Shown here: positions 1-9,705 of the stretch, one piece after another
How positions within the stretch are numbered: position 1 is the stretch's first letter
How the letters are laid out: each line of letters opens with the position of its first letter
NCBI GenBank assembly: GCA_933228915.1
Contig: OW121832.1
Location: 10,757,554 to 10,821,553 of the forward strand
Reading direction: 5' to 3'
DNA length: 64,000 bases
DNA from: Telmatherina bonti
Lineage: Eukaryota > Chordata > Actinopteri > Atheriniformes > Telmatherinidae
Made by a program: the position numbers and the translations under genes
Notes under the pieces: generated by a model
The model's database searches: none
The model's input: the letters and a program-made list of their open reading frames with translations, nothing else
What the model was told of the DNA's origin: nothing

Positions 1-127
1 CTATTGTTAACCAACCACTCACTTCAGTGCACAATATCTTCCCAAACCACTGTTCTATTGCATTTATTTTTGGGATCTTTGGCTTTCTGTTTACTTGACT
101 TATACAGCTTAAGCACTCGGTTTTAGC

Positions 128-1018
128 ATGGCTGCTAGCTCTCTTCCCACACCCCGGTCCCCTGCCTTTTTTTGCTCGGTGTGTCTGATGTTTAGCTACT
201 CCTCCGCCTCCTTTAGTGATAACGGTAGGTGTATTAAGTGTAGCAGCTTGGCAGCTTTGGAGGCGAGGCTCTGTGAGTTAGAAGCCCACCTCCGCACTCA
301 GTTAGGAAAGCAGTTAGTTAGCAAGCCCCCATTAGCCAGTGCAGAGCTACCAGCCAGGGCAGCTAGTCCACCTAGCGGTCCCTCAGCAGTTCCCGCGCAG
401 CCGGGAGGCGAGGCGGGCTGGACGACGGTCAGACGGAAGTGTAGCCCCAAACCAAAACCCACTGGCCACCACTGGCCTGTTCACGTTTCAAACAGATTTT
501 CCCCGCTCGGCGACACACCCGCTGAGGCAGAAACCCTGATTATAGGTAGTTCCATAGTCAGAAACGTGGCTCTAGAGACACCGGGGACCATAGTCAAATG
601 CATTCCTGGGGCCAGAGCGGGCGACGTCGAATCGTATTTGAAACTGCTGGCTAAGGCTAAACATAAATACCGTAAGATTGTAATTCATGTCGGCGGTAAC
701 GACACCCGGTTACACCAATCGGAGGTCACTAAAATTAATGTTGCTTCGGTGTGTAACTTTGCCAAGAGCATGTCGGACTCCGTAGTTTCCTCTGGTCCCT
801 TGCCAAATTTAATCAGCGATGACATGTTTAGCCGTATGTCATCTTTCAACCGCTGGTTGTCTAGGTGGTGTCCCGATAACAACGTGGGTTTTATAGATAA
901 TTGGAGCGCTTTTTGGGGAAAGCCTGGTCTTATTAGGAGAGATGGCATCCATCCCACGTTGGATGGAGCCGCTCTCTTATCTAGCAATATGGACTCTTTT
1001 ATTAGTCAGCTAAATTGA
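128..1018 (+). CDS. L2 LINE ORF1 protein: zinc-binding/coiled-coil N-terminus plus SGNH esterase-like domain
   Basis: This 296-residue reading frame is open from ATG at 128 to TGA. Residues 16-38 contain two CxxC pairs (C16/C19 and C35/C38) that could bind zinc. They are followed at about 40-62 by a leucine- and glutamate-rich helix that could form a coiled coil, then a proline/alanine-rich linker (65-115). Residues 136-295 look like the SGNH hydrolase (esterase) fold known in ORF1 of CR1/L2 LINEs: GSSIVR at 140 is the block with the nucleophile serine, GGND at 189-192 holds the Gly/Asn block, and DGIH at 272-275 supplies the Asp-His pair. In the family, ORF1 is thought to bind the element RNA; the esterase role is unsettled. 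The frame lies 165 bp upstream of ORF2. It is strikingly intact given how broken ORF2 is. Expression here is not shown. Confidence 0.9.
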   Translation: MAASSLPTPRSPAFFCSVCLMFSYSSASFSDNGRCIKCSSLAALEARLCELEAHLRTQLGKQLVSKPPLASAELPARAASPPSGPSAVPAQPGGEAGWTTVRRKCSPKPKPTGHHWPVHVSNRFSPLGDTPAEAETLIIGSSIVRNVALETPGTIVKCIPGARAGDVESYLKLLAKAKHKYRKIVIHVGGNDTRLHQSEVTKINVASVCNFAKSMSDSVVSSGPLPNLISDDMFSRMSSFNRWLSRWCPDNNVGFIDNWSAFWGKPGLIRRDGIHPTLDGAALLSSNMDSFISQLN

Positions 1019-1183
1019 CAACTCAGGGTTGGGACCAGGAGGCAGAATTGTAGTCCTACACACTTTTCTGCAGCTTCCCACCTGCCGCCGCCCACCCAAA
1101 ACCCCATTCCGACCTTATACAACTCCCCAGCAGTAAGAATTAAACAACACAAAAACACTTTTGGGGTTAATCGTGAGAAGCTC

Positions 1184-2743
1184 ATGAAAATAAAAACAAT
1201 AGATCTGATCAAATCTGAGAATAAGACCATAAAGTGTGGCCTACTGAATTGCAGATTCCTCCCAAATAAGTCTTTATTAGTCAATGACTTGATAGGTGAT
1301 CACCACATTGATTTAGTCTGTATTACGGAAACCTGGTTACAGCAAGAGGATTATGTTAGTATTAATGAAGCTACGCCAGCTAACTATTTAAACTTTCACA
1401 TTCCTAGAACTACAGGCAGAGGAGGAGGTGTTGCAGCTATTTTTCAGTCAGAATTATTAATTAATCCTAAGCACAAAACTAACTATAAATCCTTTGAATT
1501 CCTGACATTAAATTTATCTCATCCAAAATGGAATTCAGAGAAACCGCTCCTTTTAGCATTAGTGTATCGCCCACCTGGATCTTACTCCGAGTTTCTGACC
1601 GAATTCTCTGATCTCTTGTCTGAGTTAGTGCTGACTACTGATAAAGTCATTGCAGTAAGGGATTTTAATACTCATGTTGATGATGAAAATGATAGTTTAA
1701 ACATTTCCTTTAGCTCTATTCTAAACTCAATTGGGTTTTCACAAAATGTCAATGGTGCTACTCACTCTCATGGTCATACTCTTGATCTTGTTCTAACATA
1801 TGGTATTGAGACTGATAAGCTCAAAGTATTTCCTCAAAACCCGGTATTGTCTGATCACGTCTTATTAACCTTTGAATTCACTTTATTTGATTACTTACTG
1901 ACCAAAAATAAATTCTACTATAGCAGATGTTTATCAGACAATAATATTACAAAATTTAAACAATCAATTGAATCAATTTTTTCACATCTACCATGTGTTA
2001 GCATGACTGAGAGTCCCCCTTTAAGCCTTACTCCTGCTCAGATTGATCAACATGCTGATACTATAACAGCTTCAATGCATACAACCTTGGATAATGTTGC
2101 TCCCCTAAAGAAGAAGAAATTAGGTAAAATTATGAAGGCTCCCTGGTTTAATTCCCAGCTTCGAGCTCTAAAACAGGCGTCAAGGCGTTTGGAAAACAGA
2201 TGGCGTTCAACAGGACTAGAGGAGTCTCGCTTAACCTGGAAAGAAAGTTTAATTGTATACAAAAAAGCCTTACGTACGGCAAGAATAGCTTATTATTCAT
2301 CATTGACAGAGGAAAACAAAAACAACCCTCGGTTTCTTTTCAGCACTGTAGCTAGGCTTACTAGGAGCCGGAACGCTGTGGAGCCATGTATTCCTTTCTC
2401 ACTTAGCTGTGATGATTTCATGTATTTTTTCAGGAATAAAATTGACACTATTAGAGATCAAATTCACAATACTCTTCCTTCTACCTATAATGTTGAGCCT
2501 GTTGTGGTCTCCGAAGCATCCTTAGAACCAGGATCTGACTTGTGTCTAAATAGTTTCTGTCCTGTCCAACCCTCTGAATTAACTGAAATAATAGCTTCAT
2601 CTAAACCATCCACCTGTATCTTAGACCCTCTCCCAACGAGCCTCTTTAAGGACATTTTCCCTTTAATTAATACATCACTACTAAATCTTATCAATATGTC
2701 TTTAGTTCATTATGTTTTCCCCTCTGTCTGTAAAGCGTCTTGA
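1184..2743 (+). pseudogene. L2 LINE ORF2, 5' part: AP-like endonuclease and start of the RT region
   Basis: From ATG 1184 this frame encodes the endonuclease half of ORF2, which in active elements nicks target DNA to prime reverse transcription. Visible family motifs are LNCRFLPNK near residue 21 (N block), ITETW with the metal-binding Glu at residue 49, LVYRPP at 126-131, RDFN at 159-162, HGHTLDL near 196-202 and SDH at 223-225. In the family the fourth motif is normally GDFN; here Gly is replaced by Arg, though the Asp and Asn remain. The linker to the RT follows (about 240-505). True L2 coding ends at 2706, where a 5'-truncated L2 tail has been inserted. The last dozen codons and the TGA at 2741-2743 belong to that insert. 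Coding resumes at 2823 in another frame. Non-functional as a whole protein. Confidence 0.9.
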
Positions 2744-2822
2744 GATGGCATTGCCGTGATTTGACGCTATATAAATAAAGTTGAATTGAATTGAATTGAA
2801 TTGGAATTGAATTGAATTTAGT
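2707..2822 (+). mobile_element. Nested 5'-truncated L2 3' end inserted into ORF2, with 6-bp duplication
   Basis: About 110 bp matching the last part of the L2 3' UTR (compare 4527-4582 and 51720-51826), ending in repeats of ttgaattgaa. The host sequence tttagt occurs on both sides (2701-2706 and 2817-2822). Removing one copy and the insert rejoins the reading frame of the host ORF2 exactly between a Leu-Val pair, which confirms the insertion and the target-site duplication. It is a typical 5'-truncated product of target-primed reverse transcription by the same family. Confidence 0.92.
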
Positions 2823-4138
2823 GACAGGATATGTACCACAATCATTTAAAACTGCTGTAATCAAGCCTTTACTTAAAAAACAATCTCTGGATCCAGAGGT
2901 GATAGACAAATTATAGACCTATCTCTAACCTCCCGTTTATGTCCAAAATTCTGGAGAAAATAGTTTCAGCTCAGCTACATGCCCACCTGAGCAGAAATAA
3001 TTTATGCGAGTTTCAGTCAGGATTTAGAGCTCATCATAGCACTGAGACGGCATTGGTGAAAGTTACTAATGACCTTCTTATGGCTTCAGACAAAGGACTT
3101 CTGTCCGTACTTATCTTGCTTGATCTTAGTGCTGCATTTGATACAGTCGATCATAACATTCTGTTACAAAGACTAGAACAGGTGATTGGAATTACAGGTA
3201 CAGCGTTAAGCTGGTTTAAATCATATTTATCTGATAGACTTCAGTTTGTTCATGTAAATGACAAGTCCTCCTCACAAACTACAGTAAGTCATGGAGTTCC
3301 TCAAGGTCCTGTACTTGGACTAATACTCTTCACGCTATATATGCTCCCTTTAGGCAAAATTATTAGACAGCATGGAATAAACTTTCATTGTTATGCAGAT
3401 GATACTCAACTATACTTATCCTTTAAACCAGATGAAACAAATCAGCCCAATAGGCTACAAAATTGTCTCATAGACATAAAGACTTGGATGTCTAGAAATC
3501 TTCTCCTCTTAAACTCAGATAAAACTGAAATAATTCTCGTTGGATCTGAAAAACTCAGAGCTAACTTTTCCAGTTTTGTAATGAACCTGGATGGCATTAC
3601 TTTAGCTTCCAGTGCTACAGTGAGAAACCTTGGAGTAATATTTGACCCTGACCTGTCCTTTGGCCCACATATTCAGCAGGTTACTAAAACAGTCTTCTTT
3701 CATTTACGTACTATAGCCAAAATTAGGGACATTCTGTCTCAGAGTGATGCAGAAAAACTGGTTCACGCTTTTGTTACTTCGAGACTAGATTACTGTACCT
3801 CTCTATTACTGGGCTGTCCTAAATATGCCCTGAAAAGCCTTCAGCTGATCCAGAATTCTGCAGCCAGAGTCCTGACCAGAACCAGCATGAGAGATCATAT
3901 TTCTCCAGTTTTAGCCTCTCTTCATTGGCTGCCTGTTGAATCTAGAATAGAATTTAAAATCCTTCTCCTTACATATAAAGCCCTCCACAACCAGGCACCA
4001 GGAGCAGGAGGCAGAGCCTTTGGTTATCAGGCCCCTCTCTTATGGAATAAGCTCCCAGTTAGTGTTAGGGAAGCAGACACCCTCCCCACCTTTAAGACTA
4101 GGCTGAAAACTTATCTTTTTGATAAGTCCTATAGCTAG
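2823..4138 (+). pseudogene. L2 LINE ORF2, 3' part: reverse transcriptase and C-terminal domain
   Basis: Host ORF2 coding resumes at 2823. A single extra A in the AAA run at 2908-2910 shifts the frame and creates the stop TAG at 2914. From ATG 2939 a 399-residue frame stays open to 4138. Counting from that ATG, the RT palm is clear: LDLSAAFD at 61-68 with the first catalytic Asp, the GVPQG block at 119-123 and the YADD box at 152-155 with the second and third catalytic Asp. The usual PQGSVLGP block reads PQGPVLGL here, two changes. The C-terminal domain includes the SRLDYC block and the QNSAARVLTR and LHWLPV blocks typical of L2. Near 4000 the text jumps from HNQAP to GGRAFGYQAP. The copy at 17665 has about 100 bp more between these points, so this copy carries an in-frame deletion. 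Ends at TAG 4136-4138. Confidence 0.9.
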
Positions 4139-4579
4139 GGATGGTTAGCATCCCTTAATTATGCTGCTATAGGTTTAGACTGCTGAGGGACATTTCCTGA
4201 TACACTCAGCTTCTTTCTTTTTCTCTTTACCCCCCCCCCCAAATAACAGTGTTGCATCATTAACATGTATGTCTCCTGTCTCAGCAGGTCTCCCTGGCCG
4301 GGAGTAGCAGTTCCTGTTGTCTGTTGTCTTTCTGTCCTCTTCCCCCCCCACACAGCAGAGGCAGATGGCTGCCTGTCCTTGAGTCGGGTTCTGCTGGAGG
4401 TTTCCTTCCTGTTAAAAGGGAGTTTTTTCCTTCCCACTGTTGCCAGTGTGCTTGCTCAGGATGGGAGATTGAGTTAGACTCAACTCAATCTGTTGGTTTC
4501 CTTATATAAGCTATTATGAATTGGCTTTCATTATGTTTTCCCCTCTGTCTGTAAAGTGTCTTGAGATGGCATTGCCGTG

Positions 4580-4583
<4 letters not shown>
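4139..4583 (+). other. 3' UTR of the L2 element
   Basis: Non-coding L2 tail, recognisable by blocks shared with 18061-18430 and with the minus-strand copy 50985-52085: gggttctgctggaggtttcc, ttccttcccactgttgcc, and tctgttggtttcctta. A run of 10 C sits at 4231-4240. Past 4583 the expected TATATAAATAAAG and ttgaa repeats are replaced by (TA)n. Confidence 0.85.

Positions 4584-4650
<67 letters not shown>
4582..4650. repeat. (TA)n microsatellite at the L2 3' end
   Basis: About 34 TA units directly after the L2 sequence gtgattt, followed by a broken TA stretch to about 4666. Other L2 copies have gacgctatataaataaag at this place, so the TATATA core probably seeded the expansion. Confidence 0.95.
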
Positions 4651-4654
<4 letters not shown>

Positions 4655-4669
4655 AATATATATATACAA

Positions 4670-4739
4670 ACCAGTCAAAGGTTTGGACACATTTTCCCAT
4701 TGGATTTAATGGAAGAGTGTGTGTAAACCTTTTACTGGC
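4670..4739. mobile_element. Short foldback MITE (about 70 bp)
   Basis: The left arm accagtcaaaggtttggaca pairs with the right arm ending in aaccttttactggc, around a short centre (cattggatttaatgg). The same left arm appears at 62548, where a copy has been split by another element. The arm sequence is a common dispersed motif in fish genomes and may be the terminal repeat of a Tc1/mariner-type element; the class is inferred. Confidence 0.7.
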
Positions 4740-4810
4740 ATACTGTTTATGTATGTCAGCAATGAAAAGCAATTCCGTTTTTTTTCTTTGAGGTACTTGC
4801 ACTGATTTTC

Positions 4811-5109
4811 AGGATTTTTTTTTTCTTTTGTAAAATTTTTTATTTAAACTGCACTGCATGCCAACGTGAACTTTTTCTCCAACATATATAACACAGCTTC
4901 AGGCATTGGTTTCATCTCATTTTAGGTTTGAACAAAGAATTTCCTCCCATTTTATTTTCTGGTTTATTCCATCAAAAATCCTTTTATTTTGATTTATTTC
5001 AATAAAATAAAGTATAGCTTACCTTCTATATAACACTTGACAAGGTGTTTTTAGACACTCACATGAACAATCAAACAACACTTCCTGTTAAGACACCTGC
5101 TACTGACTA
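4811..5109. other. No gene or clear element seen
   Basis: AT-rich unique sequence with T runs. Nothing coding. Confidence 0.5.
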
Positions 5110-5365
5110 CCAAGACCCTCTATCATTAAGCTTTCTCATACCTTGTCGAACTACCCCAAACATACACACTCAGGACTTCTTCTGCTTCCCCTCCACTCTC
5201 CCTCAGGACCACCTAACCACCATGGGACTCAGATCCTTTAGCCATTTTGCCCCTTGACTCTGGTGCACACTCCCTCAGGAAATCCACCCAGGAACATCTC
5301 CTCCCACCTTTAAATCAAGTCTGAAAACACACCTGTTCAGACTGGTTTACCCCTCATAAAACCCT
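5110..5365 (+). pseudogene. L2-like ORF2 C-terminal relic
   Basis: Translation in one + frame gives TTMGLRSFSHFAP, a stop, then LWCTLPQEIHPGTSPPTFK and SLKTHLFRLVYP. This is the usual end of L2-type ORF2 proteins (G.RAF...AP.LWN.LP...PTFK..LKTHLF), with the stop codon in the middle. It is more diverged than the copy at 1-4583 and probably from another subfamily. Only the last 80 or so codons remain. Boundaries are approximate. Confidence 0.65.
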
Positions 5366-5720
5366 GTTTTTACTGGATTGTCTATTTCTTTTATTATTGT
5401 TTCATTGTTGGTATAGTTTTTGAGAGTTTTGAAAGGTTCTTATGAATGCAATTACCAATTGTTATTAATTTCCATTCTACATAACTCATTCTGTATTTTT
5501 TCTCTACAAACACAGAAAAAGGAGTCGCCTATACCAGAACAAGAATGATCTGTTGTACAAAGACACTCTGACACGTTGAGGAGCTGCAGCTTCCAACTTT
5601 TGCTCAGAAGAAAACTAAACTTCACAGTTTCTTGGGTATCAGAATAGTCTTGGCTTATCTACTGATTGACATTGTGTTATCAGAATCAGAATATTATAAA
5701 AAACAGTAATGTAAGGTTAA
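5366..5720. other. No gene seen
   Basis: T-rich sequence that may include the 3' UTR of the L2-like relic just before it, then unique sequence. No coding signal. Confidence 0.45.
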
Positions 5721-5721
5721 A

Positions 5722-5759
5722 GTGTGTGTGTGTGTGTATGGGGGGGGGGGGGGGGGGGG
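5722..5759. repeat. (GT)n followed by a 20-base G run
   Basis: GT repeats at 5722-5737, then uninterrupted G from 5740 to 5759. Long G runs are prone to length error in assembly and to slippage. Confidence 0.95.
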
Positions 5760-6062
5760 TCTTCCTTTTTTCCCAGGAATGAAGCTTGGCGCACAATGAT
5801 GAACAAACAAGCCGATGAAGACATGTCTAGTAGTTAGTAGTAAGAAAAGAATAACTTGGCCAATACTCTGAGAAATCACACGACTGAACTGAACTCCAGT
5901 AAATTACATTTTCTCTCATATCCAGCCATCGTTGCCATTATTTGTCATCTTCCTCAACATTGACTCTGTTATTGCTCCTAACCTGAGTCCTCATTCATCA
6001 ACCCGCCACAGACAATATTCTGAGTTCTGTCTCAGGGTGGGTGAGGGAAGTGTACATGCAGC

Positions 6063-6063
<1 letters not shown>

Positions 6064-6100
<37 letters not shown>

Positions 6101-6115
6101 ATGTGCGTGTGTGTG
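6064..6115. repeat. (GT)n microsatellite
   Basis: About 18 perfect GT units, then imperfect GT/GC units. Confidence 0.95.
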
Positions 6116-6169
6116 AAAGAGACAATAATGAGGTGTGTGTTTTGTTGTGTGAATGATTAAATGTTCTTT

Positions 6170-6672
6170 TTATTAAGATTAAATTGCTTTGAAATTATTA
6201 ATTCCTTTGTGTTTTTTTTTTGTGTGTTAAAATCGCTTTATACTTAACATTTGACTTGATTTGAACAAAAATGGAGACTGTGTACAAAATCTCAAAAGGT
6301 CTGAAATGATCAAACATAGCCAGGTGAGTGGTAATCACGGTAGAAAATAATCAGCTGTTCATAAATCACACAAGGCTTTATTATCATTTACATTCAGAAA
6401 CACCATTAAATAATAAATTGTGCAAATCTTTAAAAAAAAAAAAAAAAAACAATTGTGAATTAACATGTTTATTCTCAGTAAACAACAAATAAAACTAAAA
6501 AAGTACATTTTAATTAGCTAGAAATGTTTGCTGCAAAGGTTCAAGGCAGATCAAGTTTTTGCTCCATTCACTCAATCAAGGCAAGTGAAGGTTTACTTGG
6601 TTGGTTTGATATTTTTAATCATTTTACAGGATGAATTGTAACAGGATCATCTCGAGACATCTAAACAGAATC
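6170..6672. other. No gene seen
   Basis: AT-rich unique sequence with a 17-19 base A run near 6431. Confidence 0.5.
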
Positions 6673-6760
6673 TCTCCATCCATCCATCCATTTTATATGT
6701 CTGCTTATTACATTGCAGTGTCATGGGGAGGCTGGAGCCTGTCAGAGGAGCTACCAGGCA
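6673..6760 (-). mobile_element. SINE 3'-end fragment
   Basis: Reads on the + strand as tccatccatccatccatttt followed by tgcttatt and ggggaggctggagcct. This is the minus-strand image of the SINE tail (compare 17301-17434 and 33131-33256), whose sense end is a stretch of ATGG repeats. Truncated and diverged. Confidence 0.55.
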
Positions 6761-7082
6761 TGAAGAAAGACTCTTAGAGGAAGCGGAGGTACCCAGAGAC
6801 AAGAAGAGCATTGACGGAGAGAAAATGCAAAAAAAAAAAAAAAAATCCACTCAGAATCAACTAGTTTAACAAGCACAATTTCCAAATCACACCAAAGACA
6901 TGGATTAAGAGAAATTTAAATTATCATTAATTCATCCAACGATTCAACATGTTTGTGTTTATAAACACCATCATCATAGATCTCCACAATGGTTCTGTTT
7001 TCGAGAGGGTCTTGACTGCAGAATTGAGGTGGGGTTGGATGTCCAACCTTGCCCCCACCAACGTTTTGAGAAGTAGCTATTG

Positions 7083-7102
7083 CTAACCCTAACCCTAACC
7101 CC
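7083..7102. repeat. Interstitial telomere-like repeat
   Basis: Three consecutive CTAACC units (ctaaccctaaccctaaccc), the complement of vertebrate telomere TTAGGG, in otherwise non-repetitive sequence. Confidence 0.8.
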
Positions 7103-7849
7103 ACTCATTGGCCATCTAACCACGCACATTTGACATCCAACCCAGCCTTAAATGGTTATGGATAACCCCCAGCTGCAGCCTGGAGAATTGGGCAGAGCTG
7201 GATATTGGGTGGAGTTGGACGTCCAATGGGCATGGGGTTATAATCCATATGATGGGAGCTAAAATAAAATGCTTTTGATGAAGAAAGTGTCAGCATGTTC
7301 CGAGCTGGAAATAGTGTCATAGAGATGTACAAATAAATACTAGTCCAGATTTTTCCAAACTCTGTTTCAGGGATTAAAAAGTAAAATAACTGATCATTTT
7401 CAGATTAATTTAAACTTGTATTTTAATCTCTGTTTTCTAATACATACCTCACATTCAGTATAAACTGTTTACATTTAAGGTAGGAAGCACTGTTGGCTGT
7501 CAAATTCTGAAATAAATTATATATCCATCTGATAGAATTAAATGGAAATATAAGTTAAATTACGGATATAAACCAATGTGGGGAATACATGTGTTATATG
7601 AGTCATTATCATTTAATCTGAGGTAGGGTTAATTTGTGGGGAGACTGTAGATGTTGTTGCATTTTTCCTTTTAAAGAAGTTTTAGAATTCATCATTAAAA
7701 ATGTGTTAAAACAATGGAAGTGTGTCTAAATGTCTAATTTTGAAACGACAGCAGCACGTCAACAGTCAGCAGAATCTTCTCTGCCACCTGCTGAAGTGTT
7801 GACTGGGTAAACATCAGCATGATTGCAAGAGTTAACTGGATTAACAGCT
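7103..7849. other. No gene seen
   Basis: Unique sequence. 7010-7240 has several short imitations of ggttggatgtccaac, giving a loosely repetitive texture, but no element ends were found. Confidence 0.45.
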
Positions 7850-8330
7850 CATTTGTTTATGAATCAGGCTGTCTCCCAATCCTAATCGCTGCAGAAGATC
7901 AAGGCTTGCTTTTAGCTCAATTGCAAAAAGGGGAAGTTATCAATGTGAAAACAATCTGCCCCAATTACAGACTGAGTTAATTAAAAACTATCTTTATTAC
8001 ACCATGAAAATCTTAATCTTCTAAAAGAAAAAAAAAAAAAAAAGACTTTTTTTTCACACAAAACGACTGCTGACCATGCTCCATAAAAGCTCCTCATGCT
8101 ACCCTATAATGAGGTGGGATTTAAGCCCTTTGGCTGCTAATTGCAAGGCTGATACCCCGCCCACAATATGTGGTGTGTAACATTTTGCATAATTAATTGG
8201 AGGCTTTAACAGTGAAGGAATGGCTGGAGGGCAGCTCCGACACACACCATTAAAATGCAAATTAAGCTAAGTGAAGTTAAAAACTGAGATCTATGGCAGT
8301 GTGGAGACTGAAACACGTGAAGAGTGAATC
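7850..8330. promoter_or_regulatory. Candidate conserved non-coding / enhancer block
   Basis: A non-repetitive stretch with a cluster of developmental transcription-factor-like motifs: the POU octamer ATGCAAAT at 8255-8262, homeodomain-like cores in gagttaattaaaaac (about 7975), cataattaattgg (about 8188) and attacag. Evidence is motif density and absence of repeats only. Conservation cannot be tested here. Confidence 0.3.
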
Positions 8331-9032
8331 ACAACAAAGTCAACATCTACCCGACCCCCCTCCCCCAGGATTGAGCCAGGGCTGTCTCCTCCTAGGCATG
8401 GTCAGGGCTTAACCATCCATCTCAGAGAGTTATATCAGTGAAATCAGCAACGGAGCAATCCATCTCAGTGTTTCACTACAACCTGCTCAATAAGTTGATG
8501 TTGCCACGCAACAAAGTCAGACAGTGAAGAAAAGGTTAGTGGGGATGATGGAAAAGGTGACGCCAGGGACTAAAAGCAACACTTTCAAATGCAAAACTTA
8601 TTTAGTTTCTATCCTCCAAAACGATGGTTTCCTTTCACCTCCGATCAAGCTGTGGATCCTTCTTATCTGGCTTCATGTGTTATTCATACACATGTATAAA
8701 ACAGATGAATCTACACATTTAGTCCTGTTGCAAATGCACTTCCCTTGTTTATCTTTTGAGGTTGGACATTCACGTTGTGTTACAGTTTTAATGTTGACCA
8801 AACTTTGGACGACAGACAAAAAGATCCGTTCTGAATAAAAATTTAGTTGAACTGGAAACAATAAGATCTTCCATGTTCAGCACTTTGTTCAGCTGTGGCC
8901 AGCGTTTAAGTGCTTTAGAAGTAAACTGGTGATGATGATAAAGAGCCCCTGATGGTGAACCTGAAGCCTCATGAACACTTAATCACTTTCACACGACTGC
9001 CATGAGATCGTCTCACCCGAGCGGCAACCTCC
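8331..9032. other. No gene seen
   Basis: Unique sequence. A 104-codon frame at 8524-8838 has no recognisable domain and an overlapping frame on the other strand; taken as chance. Confidence 0.45.
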
Positions 9033-9705
9033 GGCAGTGAAAAGTGAAGCCTATGCCGAAGTGCATAAAAGTGCAGTTCCCCCTTCATCCACTAGGGGCT
9101 GGCTGCAAAACAGAGCAAATCCCCATAGACTCCCATGTTAAAAAGCCCAACTTCACGGCAGAAATAAACATGTTTACAGCCTGGTTCAAAAATCCATTTT
9201 AGGTTTAATAGGTCAGGTTTACCTTCATGACAACTGTGGGGGAAGGGGATTTTTTCTAACTTGCCCATTTAAAAGTAAATTAATCTCGAAGTTCGGCATA
9301 TTTAGGGGCGTGTCCTTTTGATTGACAGGTACCAATCTCCGGCTTCAAGTGAGAAGAACGTAGAACAACTGCGTCTTTTAGCCGGTTAACAACATGACTT
9401 AGCTTTGGCCCGCTTACTTCCGTTAGCTGGTTAGCTCCCATTATCTCCGGGTTAGCTCGGTTAGCTTTTAGCTCCAGAAAGCTCAGAGTTCGCTTGATGT
9501 CAATCATCCGCCATGACGCTCACGGCTCCCCACTCAGCTCCACCTCTTTGCCCATATTTGTATTTTCCGAGTGAGACGACGCGCATGTCTCTGCCAAGAT
9601 GGCGACGGTAGGAACCGCCCACCGAGCTTCAATTCAGCTCTTCAGAACCCTACGAGTGACATCACAGAGGTTCTGTCCATCTTTTATACACCGTCTATGG
9701 TCTCA
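9033..9705. mobile_element. Dispersed teleost repeat, probably a non-autonomous DNA transposon
   Basis: Starts near ggcagtgaaaagtgaagcc and includes ttcatccactaggggctggc, atagactcccatgttaaaa and a GC-rich block with repeated ggttagct words. It ends in ccatcttttatacaccgtct. I recall these blocks as a common repeat near fish genes, but its class is not certain and no clean target-site duplication was found. Confidence 0.6.

Larger units (their letters stand above)
1..4583 (+). mobile_element. L2-clade LINE retrotransposon, nearly full length, inactive
   Basis: A long non-LTR retrotransposon with 5' leader (from the window edge to 127), ORF1 (128-1018), a spacer, ORF2 (1184-4138, disrupted) and a 3' UTR to about 4583. 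The ORF1 esterase fold, the AP-endonuclease-like N-terminus and the YADD reverse transcriptase of ORF2 are the arrangement known for L2/CR1-type LINEs of fish. The 3' UTR matches other copies in this window (2707, 17665, 51690 and 50985 on the minus strand). The usual terminal repeat tail of the family, visible at 2781-2816 as repeats of ttgaa, is absent here. The UTR passes directly into a (TA)n tract just after the motif gtgattt. The element is dead: ORF2 carries an insertion, a frameshift and a C-terminal deletion. The true 5' end may lie outside the window. Confidence 0.93.
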
